A DNA stretch of 15,644 bases. Origin: Thiobacillus sp. UBA2186. Its GTDB lineage: Bacteria; Pseudomonadota; Gammaproteobacteria; Burkholderiales; Thiobacillaceae. The DNA is taken from NCBI GenBank assembly GCA_002327405.1, contig DCVO01000014.1, positions 1 through 15,644 of the forward strand, given 5' to 3'. Made by a program: the position numbers and the translations under genes. Below are positions 8,195-13,755 of this stretch, one piece after another; position 1 is the first letter of the stretch, and every line of letters begins with the position of its first letter. A model generated the notes under the pieces. That model saw nothing but the letters and a program-made list of their open reading frames with translations. It ran no database searches and was not told where the DNA came from.

Positions 8195-8539
8195 ATGAAG
8201 ATCAGTGACCTCATTCCGCGCTGGGGCAGCCATCTGCACCCGCCGCTGGCAGGCAAGCACTACCACATGCAGCTGCCGCTGCGCGACGCTGCCCGCGTCG
8301 AAGCCCTGCAAATCATGTATCCGGACTGCTCGGAAGAAGAGATATTGTCCGACCTGCTGCATGCCGCGCTGGACGAACTGGAGGTCGCCATGCCTTACGT
8401 GCCGGGAAAGCGCATCATCGCTGAAGACGACCAGGGCGACCCCATCTACGAAGACCTTGGCCCAACGCCGCGCTTCTACAGCCTGAGCCACGAACTCATG
8501 CGCAAGCTGGCTGGAAAAAAACCCAATGGAGGGAAGTAA
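8195..8539 (+). CDS. Small conserved protein of unknown function
   Basis: The 114-residue protein starts MKISDLIPRWGSHLHPPLAG. It has a His-rich patch (HLHPPLAGKHYH), then a helical segment (ARVEALQIMYPDCSEEEILSDLLHAALDELE) and a tail IYEDLGPTPRF before a basic C-terminus. There is no signal peptide or membrane segment. I recall close relatives in pseudomonads and other proteobacteria that are sometimes labelled 'type 1 pili tip component' or 'pilin assembly', but no pilus genes are nearby and that label should not be trusted. The start agrees with the remembered N-terminus of relatives. No ribosome binding site precedes it, consistent with leaderless translation from the adjacent promoter. 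It lies between DUF938 and argJ. Confidence 0.8.
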   Translation: MKISDLIPRWGSHLHPPLAGKHYHMQLPLRDAARVEALQIMYPDCSEEEILSDLLHAALDELEVAMPYVPGKRIIAEDDQGDPIYEDLGPTPRFYSLSHELMRKLAGKKPNGGK

Positions 8540-8543
8540 AATA

Positions 8544-8567
8544 GCAGCTTTGGATTTCACAAGCTGC
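8544..8567 (+). promoter_or_regulatory. Stem-loop just before the argJ start
   Basis: GCAGCTT (8544-8550) and AAGCTGC (8561-8567) are perfect complements around a 10-nt loop. The hairpin ends 4 nt before the argJ ATG, where the ribosome binding site would normally be, and no Shine-Dalgarno is visible. As DNA it could be an operator half-site pair; as RNA it could limit or position initiation. It is too far from a U-run to be a terminator for the gene that ends at 8539. Confidence 0.45.
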
Positions 8568-8571
8568 CGCC

Positions 8572-9798
8572 ATGCCCGTTAACCTTGCCGCCCCCGATCC
8601 CGCCTCGCTTCATCCCGTCGCGGGCGTAAGCCTCGGCATCGCTTCCGCCGGCATCAAGAAGCCCGGCCGCCGCGACATCACCCTGATCGAACTTGCAGCC
8701 GGCTCGAAAGTGGCGGGCGTGTTCACGCAAAACCGCTTCTGCGCCGCGCCCGTGACGGTGTGCAGGCAGCACCTTGAAAGCGGCAGCATCCGCGCGCTGG
8801 TCATCAACACCGGCAACGCCAATGCCGGCACCGGCGAGGAGGGCATCCGGCGCGCACGGCAAACCTGCGCCGCCGTGGCAAAAATGTTCGGCATCGCCGC
8901 CGAGCAGGTGCTGCCGTTTTCCACCGGCGTGATCCTGGAACCGCTGCCCGTCGACAAGATCCTGCCCGCGCTGCCGGCGGCGAAAACCGATCTTTCGGCC
9001 AGCCACTGGAGCGAAGCGGCGCATGCCATCATGACCACCGATATCGTGGCCAAGGCGGCTTCCGTGCAAACCCGGATCGGCGGCAGAACCGTGACCGTGA
9101 CGGGAATCGCCAAAGGCTCGGGCATGATCCACCCCAACATGGCCACCATGCTCGGCTATGTCGCCACCGATGCCGCCGTTTCGCAGGCCGTGCTGAGTCA
9201 AATGGTGAAGGAAGTCGCCGACGTATCGTTCAACTGCGTGACCGTGGACGGCGACACCTCGACCAACGACAGCTTCATCCTCATCGCCACCGGCCAGGCC
9301 GGCAATGCGGAAATCGCTGACGCCGCTTCCGCCGACTGCGCCGCGCTGAAAGCCGCCCTGTCCGAAGTATCGATCAAGCTCGCGCAGGCCATGGCGCGCG
9401 ACGGCGAAGGCGCCACCAAGTTCATGACCGTGCAGATCGAGCGGGGCCGCGACCATGCGGAGTGCAAGCAAATTGCTTATGCCATCGCACGTTCGCCGCT
9501 GGTGAAAACCGCATTCTTCGCCTCCGACCCCAACCTCGGCCGCATTCTCGCCGCCATCGGCTACGCGGGGGTGATGGACTTGGACGTCAATGCGATCCAG
9601 GTCTATCTCGGCGAGGTGCTGGTGGCGGAGAAGGGCGGGCGCGCGGCGAGCTACACCGAGGCGCAGGGCGCGGCGGTGATGAAGGAAGCCGAGATCACCA
9701 TCCGTGTCATCCTCAACCGCGGCGATGCGAATGCCACGGTATGGACCTGTGATTTTTCCTATGACTATGTGAAGATCAACGCGGAATACAGAACATGA
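8572..9798 (+). CDS. argJ: Bifunctional ornithine acetyltransferase / N-acetylglutamate synthase
   Basis: ArgJ moves the acetyl group from N-acetylornithine to glutamate, recycling it in arginine biosynthesis; bifunctional forms also make N-acetylglutamate from acetyl-CoA. The 408 residues are full length. The self-cleavage site is in KGSGMIHPNMATMLGYVATD, cut before Thr192, which becomes the nucleophile of the beta chain. The NTGNANAGTG oxyanion-region motif (79-88), VDGDTSTND and the C-terminal FSYDYVKINAEYRT are also typical. The ATG at 8572 is supported by the normal N-terminal length but lacks a ribosome binding site. A stem-loop abuts it upstream. No other arg genes are in the window. 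Confidence 0.97.
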   Translation: MPVNLAAPDPASLHPVAGVSLGIASAGIKKPGRRDITLIELAAGSKVAGVFTQNRFCAAPVTVCRQHLESGSIRALVINTGNANAGTGEEGIRRARQTCAAVAKMFGIAAEQVLPFSTGVILEPLPVDKILPALPAAKTDLSASHWSEAAHAIMTTDIVAKAASVQTRIGGRTVTVTGIAKGSGMIHPNMATMLGYVATDAAVSQAVLSQMVKEVADVSFNCVTVDGDTSTNDSFILIATGQAGNAEIADAASADCAALKAALSEVSIKLAQAMARDGEGATKFMTVQIERGRDHAECKQIAYAIARSPLVKTAFFASDPNLGRILAAIGYAGVMDLDVNAIQVYLGEVLVAEKGGRAASYTEAQGAAVMKEAEITIRVILNRGDANATVWTCDFSYDYVKINAEYRT

Positions 9799-9811
9799 CT
9801 TCTCACAAAGC

Positions 9812-9849
9812 GGACAAGAGGACGGGAGGAAAAACAAAACCTCTTGTCC
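9812..9849 (+). repeat. Inverted repeat in the argJ downstream gap
   Basis: GGACAAGAGG (9812-9821) and CCTCTTGTCC (9840-9849) are perfect 10-bp complements around an 18-nt purine-rich loop. GAGGAC-type motifs recur beside it. It lies 13 nt after the argJ stop and 31 nt before the next gene. No U-run follows directly, so it is more likely an mRNA 3' stabiliser or a dispersed repeat than an intrinsic terminator. Confidence 0.5.
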
Positions 9850-9880
9850 TCATGTCCTCCTTGTTCAAGGTTTTTAATGC

Positions 9881-10774
9881 ATGAGCTCACTTGAAATCCT
9901 GCTGCCTCGCATCGAGCGCCTCCTGGACCGCCTCGAAGGCACGTCTGCGTCCGCCGTCGACTGGAAAAAAACCCACGCCGCGCGCTGGATCGCTGAATCC
10001 CGCCGCCTCGCCCCGATCGCGCGGCCGCACCGCATCGAGGCCAGGCATCTGCTCAACATCGACGAGCAGAAACAGAAAATCGACGCCAACACGCGCCAGT
10101 TCGTGGCCGGCAAGCCCGCCAACAACGTGCTGCTCACCGGCGCGCGCGGCACCGGCAAGTCCTCGCTGGTAAAAGCCATGCTGGCCAAGTACGCCGGCAA
10201 GGGCCTGCGCCTGGTGGAACTCGACAAGGCGGGGCTTACCCATCTGCCCGAGCTGTTCGATCTGTTGCCGCAGGAACCGCAGCGCTTCATCCTGTTCTGC
10301 GACGACCTCTCGTTCACCTCCGACGAGCCCGGCTATCCGGCGCTGAAGGCGGCGCTCGACGGCTCGCTCGCCACCCCTGGCGACAATGTGCTGATCTACG
10401 CCACCAGCAACCGCCGCCACCTGATGCCCGAATACATGGCGGAAAACGAGTCCGCGCATCCAGCGCTTTGGGACGAGTTTCGGCGTAGCCAAAACGAGGA
10501 GGCGAGGCACGTGGGCGGCGAAGTGCATCCGGGCGAGGCCACCGAGGAAAAGATTTCGCTGTCCGAACGCTTCGGGCTGTGGATCAGTTTCTATCCCATG
10601 GACCAGGACGAATATCTTTCCATCGCCGCGCACTGGGCCAGGGAATTGGGCGCCCGCGACTGCCAATCGGAAGCCTTCACCCGCGCCGCGCTGCAGTGGA
10701 GCCTGGGGCGAGGGGCACGCTCCGGCCGCACCGCCTGGCAATTCGCAAAAGACTGGGCGGGGCAGGGCAAATGA
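9881..10774 (+). CDS. DUF815 AAA-type ATPase
   Basis: The 297-residue predicted cytoplasmic P-loop ATPase belongs to the DUF815 (COG2607) family, of unknown cellular role. It shows Walker A GARGTGKS (87-94), Walker B ILFCDD (137-142), sensor 1 ATSNRRHLMPEYM (174-186) and the family signature HPGEATEEKISLSERFGLW (216-234), with a likely arginine finger at Arg230. Between PEYM and HPGE it has about 16 more residues than I remember for the family (about 190-212, charged). The ATG at 9881 has AAGG 10 nt upstream. It overlaps the Nudix-ThiE gene by 4 nt (ATGA), a pairing that implies co-translation. Confidence 0.9.
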   Translation: MSSLEILLPRIERLLDRLEGTSASAVDWKKTHAARWIAESRRLAPIARPHRIEARHLLNIDEQKQKIDANTRQFVAGKPANNVLLTGARGTGKSSLVKAMLAKYAGKGLRLVELDKAGLTHLPELFDLLPQEPQRFILFCDDLSFTSDEPGYPALKAALDGSLATPGDNVLIYATSNRRHLMPEYMAENESAHPALWDEFRRSQNEEARHVGGEVHPGEATEEKISLSERFGLWISFYPMDQDEYLSIAAHWARELGARDCQSEAFTRAALQWSLGRGARSGRTAWQFAKDWAGQGK

Positions 10775-11757
10775 CAGGGGTCGGGAGTCAGGGGTCGGGA
10801 GTCAGGGGCGACGAGGAAATCATCGAGGTGGTGGCCGCCGTGCTGACCCGCCCCGACGGCGAAGTCATGCTGGCCTCGCGCCCGGCCGACAAGATTTATG
10901 CCGGCTACTGGGAGTTCCCCGGCGGCAAGGTGGAAGCGGGCGAATCGCTGGAACACGCGCTCGCCCGCGAACTGAAGGAGGAGCTCGGCATCGAGGCCGT
11001 GCGCGCCACGCGCTGGATCACCAAGGTGTTCGCCTATCCGCACGCCACGGTGCGGCTGAATTTCTTCCGCGTCTGGGACTGGCAGGGCGAACCGCATCCG
11101 CACGAAGGCCAGACCCTTGCCTGGGACAATCCGGCGGCGCATTCGGTGGAACCATTGCTGCCGGCGAATTTTCCCATTCTCAAGGCGCTGCAGTTGCCGC
11201 CGGTGTATGGCATCAGCCACGCCAGGACACTGGGGCGCGAGAAGTTTCTTGAACGCCTGGACGCCGCACTGCAAAACGGCCTGCGCCTGATCCAGGTGCG
11301 CGACAAGGACCTGGCCGAAACCGAGCGCCTGCACCTTGCCCGCGATATCGTCCGGCGTGCCAGGCCCTATGGCGCGCGCGTGCTGGTCAACGGCCCGGTT
11401 GAGCTCGCCAGGGCCGCGGAAGCCGACGGCGTGCACCTGGACAGCGGTGCGCTGATGCAATGCGCCGCGCGCCCCGACTGCGCCGAGACTGGTCCATTTC
11501 TGGTCGGCGCCTCCTGCCACAATGCCGAAGAGCTTGCACATGCCGCCGACATCGCCGACTTCGCCATGCTCTCGCCGGTGCTGCCCACGGAAAGCCACCC
11601 CGGCGAGCCTACCCTGGGCTGGAAGACTTTCGCGCGGCTTGCTGCGCAAAGCCCCATTCCGGTCTATGCCCTGGGAGGCGTCACCCGCGCCGATCTGGAC
11701 ACCGCGCGCAGCCATGATGCGCACGGCATCGCCATGCTGAGAGGAGCCTGGACTTGA
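10771..11757 (+). CDS. Nudix hydrolase fused to a ThiE-like domain
   Basis: The 328-residue two-domain protein starts with a MutT-like Nudix hydrolase (about 18-140) that has a complete Nudix box, G52-x5-E58-x7-REL-K-EE-L-G-I74. It should hydrolyse oxidised or unwanted nucleoside triphosphates. The second part (about 146-328) is a TIM-barrel thiamine-phosphate-synthase-like domain with QVRDK (175-179) and LGGV (301-304). Three expected ThiE ligands are changed: the ND pair is NG (207-208), the aspartate after GVHL is absent (Ala227), and the lysine after PTET is His276. The domain is therefore probably not a working thiamine-phosphate synthase. Such fusions are known in proteobacteria. The start at 10771 overlaps the DUF815 gene by 4 nt. 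The first codons consist of a 14-bp tandem repeat, so a GTG near 10828 is an alternative start. Confidence 0.9.
   Translation: MTGVGSQGSGVRGDEEIIEVVAAVLTRPDGEVMLASRPADKIYAGYWEFPGGKVEAGESLEHALARELKEELGIEAVRATRWITKVFAYPHATVRLNFFRVWDWQGEPHPHEGQTLAWDNPAAHSVEPLLPANFPILKALQLPPVYGISHARTLGREKFLERLDAALQNGLRLIQVRDKDLAETERLHLARDIVRRARPYGARVLVNGPVELARAAEADGVHLDSGALMQCAARPDCAETGPFLVGASCHNAEELAHAADIADFAMLSPVLPTESHPGEPTLGWKTFARLAAQSPIPVYALGGVTRADLDTARSHDAHGIAMLRGAWT
10777..10808 (+). repeat. 14-bp tandem repeat at the start of the Nudix-ThiE gene
   Basis: Two exact head-to-tail copies of GGGGTCGGGAGTCA (10777-10790 and 10791-10804) are followed by another GGGG. They encode a Gly/Ser/Val-rich linker at residues 3-13. 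Fourteen is not a multiple of three, so gain or loss of one copy would shift the frame. Confidence 0.9.
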
Positions 11758-11875
11758 TCCTGGAAACCTCAGTTGACCGCTCTTCACCTCTGGGAACGCA
11801 TTATGTTGCTTAAGCTTTTCCGCTTCGCTTATCGCCATACATTGGGTGGGCACGCCCAACTGAGGTTTCCAGGAT
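11757..11875. repeat. 119-bp element with 19-bp perfect inverted ends
   Basis: ATCCTGGAAACCTCAGTTG (11757-11775) is exactly complementary to 11857-11875. The 81-bp interior holds two smaller hairpins: TAAGC/GCTTA (11811-11815 with 11827-11831) and TTGGG/CCCAA (11842-11846 with 11855-11859). The left arm begins on the last base of the Nudix-ThiE stop codon. The right arm contains the TGAGG ribosome binding site (11861-11865) and the first two bases of the next ATG. No target-site duplication is seen at the ends. It could be a MITE-like or REP-like insertion, or a regulatory RNA structure. Confidence 0.8.
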
Positions 11876-12290
11876 GAAACGCCTCATCGTACCCATCCTG
11901 ATCATCGTCGCGCTGGCCATGCTTGCGCTGTGGGGGGCATGGCAGAAAGCGCCCAAGCTGGAAGCGCAAGCCATCGCCTGTGCGGATCCGGTGGCGGGCT
12001 GTGCCTTCATGCACGACGGCATGCCCGCCACCCTGCGTTTTTCCGCCCAGCCGGAAGCGCTCAAGTCCTTCGTGCTTTCGATCGCCGGCCCGAACCTGCG
12101 CAAAGCCTCGGCTTCCTTCCAGATGGTCGGCATGGACATGGGTTTCAACCGCTATGACCTGCGCCGGGACGCCGAAGGCAACTGGACCGCACAGGTCACC
12201 CTGCCGGTATGCACGGTAAGCCGCGTGGACTGGGTCGCGGAACTCACGCTTGATGGCCGGCTCTATACCCTGCCCTTCAACACGCGCTGA
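11874..12290 (+). CDS. Conserved membrane-anchored or exported small protein, function unknown
   Basis: The 138-residue protein has a positively charged start (MKR) and a single hydrophobic helix at about 4-21 with no lipobox, so it is either an N-terminal anchor or an uncleaved signal. The rest should face the periplasm and looks like a small beta-sandwich. The core AGPNLRKASASFQMVGMDMGFN, then NWTAQVTLPVC (103-113) and DWVAELTLDGRLYTLPF (119-135), recalls small YtkA/FixH-like periplasmic domains. The MVGMDMG methionines and Cys36, Cys43 and Cys113 could bind metal, but this is inference. Its ribosome binding site TGAGG lies inside the right arm of the preceding 19-bp inverted repeat, so its translation may depend on that structure. 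Confidence 0.75.
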   Translation: MKRLIVPILIIVALAMLALWGAWQKAPKLEAQAIACADPVAGCAFMHDGMPATLRFSAQPEALKSFVLSIAGPNLRKASASFQMVGMDMGFNRYDLRRDAEGNWTAQVTLPVCTVSRVDWVAELTLDGRLYTLPFNTR

Positions 12291-12297
12291 CCCCGGC

Positions 12298-12330
12298 CTG
12301 TCATTGGATTGTCATACTCCGGCTTATAAT
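12298..12330 (+). promoter_or_regulatory. Pho box and -10 element of the phoU promoter
   Basis: CTGTCAT (12298-12304) and TTGTCAT (12309-12315) are direct repeats 11 bp apart, the CTGTCAT-N4-CTGTCAT layout of a PhoB binding site, with one mismatch in 14. A perfect TATAAT (12325-12330) follows after 9 nt, the spacing of PhoB-activated promoters, which use the box in place of a -35. The predicted start of transcription is near 12337, just before the ribosome binding site. Confidence 0.8.
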
Positions 12331-12353
12331 GGATCAGCTCCAGGAGAATAGAG

Positions 12354-13055
12354 ATGCCCACTGAACACACCTTCAAGCAATTTGACATGGACTTGGAAAG
12401 CATTCGCGCCAATGTCCTGAAAATGGGCGGCTTGGTGGAAGAGCAGATCACCCGTTCCGTCGAAGCCCTGACCAGCGGCAACCTGACCCTGGCGGACGAT
12501 GTCATCGCCCAGGACCACAGCGTCAATGCGCTTGAGGTTCAGATCGACGAGGACGTCGCCCACGTCATCGCGCGGCGCGCGCCGACCGCTTCCGACCTGC
12601 GCATGCTCATGATGGTGGTGAAGACCATTACCGACCTCGAGCGCATCGGCGACGAGGCCGCCAAGATCGCGCGCATGGCCAAGTTCATTCATCAAAGCGA
12701 GCGCCTGTCGCTGCCGCGCTTCAACGAAGTCAAATACATGTCCACCGTCGTGCTGGACATGCTGAGAAAGGCGCTCGACGGCTTCGCCCGCCTGGACGCC
12801 AGCAACGCGGCTGCGGTTGCGCGCCAGGACGACGAGGTGGACGAAGAATTCCGCCTCAACCTGCGCCACCTCATCACCTTCATGATGGAGGACCCGCGCA
12901 CCATCTCGGTATCCATCGACATTTTATTCGCCGCAAAAGCCATCGAGCGCATGGGCGATCACGCCAAGAACATGTCGGAGTATGTGGTCTACATGGTCAA
13001 GGGCAAGGATGTGCGCCATACCTCGCCTGAAGAGATGGAAAAGGAATTGCTGTAG
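12354..13055 (+). CDS. phoU: Phosphate signalling regulator PhoU
   Basis: PhoU is a cytoplasmic six-helix protein that damps the PhoR/PhoB response and the PstSCAB transporter when phosphate is plentiful. The 233 residues show the two repeated metal-binding motifs of the family: DLERIGDEAAKIAR (94-107) and AIERMGDHAKNMSEY (196-210). The N-terminus HTFKQFDMDLESIRANVLKMG is typical. ATG 12354 has CAGGAG (12341-12346) 7 nt upstream. It stands alone here: no pst, phoB or phoR gene is in the window, yet it has its own near-consensus Pho box, so it appears to be induced by phosphate starvation separately from any pst operon. A strong terminator follows. Confidence 0.96.
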   Translation: MPTEHTFKQFDMDLESIRANVLKMGGLVEEQITRSVEALTSGNLTLADDVIAQDHSVNALEVQIDEDVAHVIARRAPTASDLRMLMMVVKTITDLERIGDEAAKIARMAKFIHQSERLSLPRFNEVKYMSTVVLDMLRKALDGFARLDASNAAAVARQDDEVDEEFRLNLRHLITFMMEDPRTISVSIDILFAAKAIERMGDHAKNMSEYVVYMVKGKDVRHTSPEEMEKELL

Positions 13056-13078
13056 TAGCTTCGGTTATGCACAAAACA

Positions 13079-13100
13079 AACGGGCTCAAATGAGCCCGTT
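13079..13100. terminator. Bidirectional intrinsic terminator between phoU and yggX
   Basis: AACGGGCTCA (13079-13088) pairs perfectly with TGAGCCCGTT (13091-13100). Read on the minus strand, the stem is followed directly by TTTGTTTTGT, a good U-rich tail, so it should end the trkAH-TPR-yggX transcript efficiently. On the plus strand the tail is only moderately T-rich but would serve phoU. Confidence 0.85.
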
Positions 13101-13116
13101 CGTTCGGCCTGCTGCT

Positions 13117-13389
13117 TTATTTCGACGGCGGCACGTAACCAGCAACCTGATCGGCGCCGGGACCGAAGAAGTACTGCTCCATCTGCGCCATCAGGTATTT
13201 GCGCGCCTGCGGATCGGCCAGGCTCAGGCGGTTTTCGTTGATGAGCATGGTCTGGTGGCGGGTCCAGGCGGCCCAGGCTTCCTTGGACACGTTTTCGAAA
13301 ATCCGCTTGCCGAGCTCTCCGGGCACGGGGGGAAAAGCCAGGCCTTCGGCCTCGCGGCCGAGTTTCACGCAATGCACCATGCGGGTCAT
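13117..13389 (-). CDS. yggX: Fe(2+)-trafficking / oxidative protection protein YggX
   Basis: YggX is a small cytoplasmic protein linked to iron handling and protection of Fe-S clusters from oxidative damage. The 90 residues have the full family pattern: MVHCVKLGREAEGLAFPPVPGELG at the N-terminus with the conserved cysteine (Cys7), then the middle AWAAWTRHQTMLINENRLSL and the C-terminal MEQYFFG. The ATG (13387-13389) has AGGAG at 13396-13400, 6 nt upstream. The TPR gene ends 39 nt upstream on the same strand, so yggX may be the last gene of the trk cluster, but its good ribosome binding site means it is not translationally coupled. An intrinsic terminator follows 17 nt after the stop. Confidence 0.95.
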   Translation of the reverse strand: MTRMVHCVKLGREAEGLAFPPVPGELGKRIFENVSKEAWAAWTRHQTMLINENRLSLADPQARKYLMAQMEQYFFGPGADQVAGYVPPSK

Positions 13390-13428
13390 GTTCTGCTCCT
13401 GAAATCAAACAATTGTGGAATGGCTCAA

Positions 13429-13755
13429 TTATAAGCCCAGGCTTTTTTCGATGCGCCGGGCGAATACCGCCATTTCCTTGGCGGCCTGGATATCGCCCTT
13501 GGCCTGGGCAACCTCGATGCCCTTGCGGTAAGCCTCCAGCGCGGCCCGGGCATCGCCCGCGTCGTTGAGCGCACGCCCCAGCAGCTTCCAGGCGGCCGAA
13601 TACCTGGAATCGTGCTCAACGGCTTTTTGCAAATGCGGCACCGCCCTGGCGGCTTCGCCCGCGCCGAGATAGGCGTTGCCGAGCGAAAAGCGCAGCAAGG
13701 CATTGTCCTTGCCGGCCGCCAGCATTTTTTCGAAGTTTTCGATGGCGGGGGTCAT
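13429..13755 (-). CDS. Short tetratricopeptide-repeat protein
   Basis: The 108-residue all-helical protein is made of about two TPR units (about 18-51 and 52-85), shown by the spaced LGNAYLGAGEAARAVPHLQKAV and LGRALNDAGDARAALEAYRKGI patterns, plus a capping helix (86-106). It has no signal peptide, so it is probably a cytoplasmic protein-protein adaptor with unknown partner. Its ATG shares one base with the trkH stop (TGATG), which implies translational coupling to TrkH. Whether it acts on the K+ transporter is not shown. Confidence 0.85.
   Translation of the reverse strand: MTPAIENFEKMLAAGKDNALLRFSLGNAYLGAGEAARAVPHLQKAVEHDSRYSAAWKLLGRALNDAGDARAALEAYRKGIEVAQAKGDIQAAKEMAVFARRIEKSLGL

Noticed and set aside
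7247..9837. Two long minus-strand frames (7247-8560 and 8557-9837) opposite DUF938, the 8195 gene and argJ
   Set aside because: Low-complexity His/Gly/Arg-rich translations typical of reverse reading of GC-rich genes, with no domain seen.
9859..9875. CCTTG-TT-CAAGG plus TTTTT as an argJ intrinsic terminator
   Set aside because: Realistic pairing is only about 4 bp, and the T-run ends 5 nt before the next ATG; too weak to call.
10591..11859. 422-residue minus-strand frame opposite the DUF815 and Nudix-ThiE genes
   Set aside because: It runs through well-supported plus-strand domains and has no recognisable content.
11757..11875. Complete insertion sequence
   Set aside because: The interior is 81 bp with no transposase frame, and no target duplication is visible, so it is listed only as an inverted-repeat element.
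12304..12309. TTGGAT as a sigma-70 -35 box for phoU
   Set aside because: The 15-bp spacing to TATAAT is too short, and the bases are better explained as part of the Pho box.
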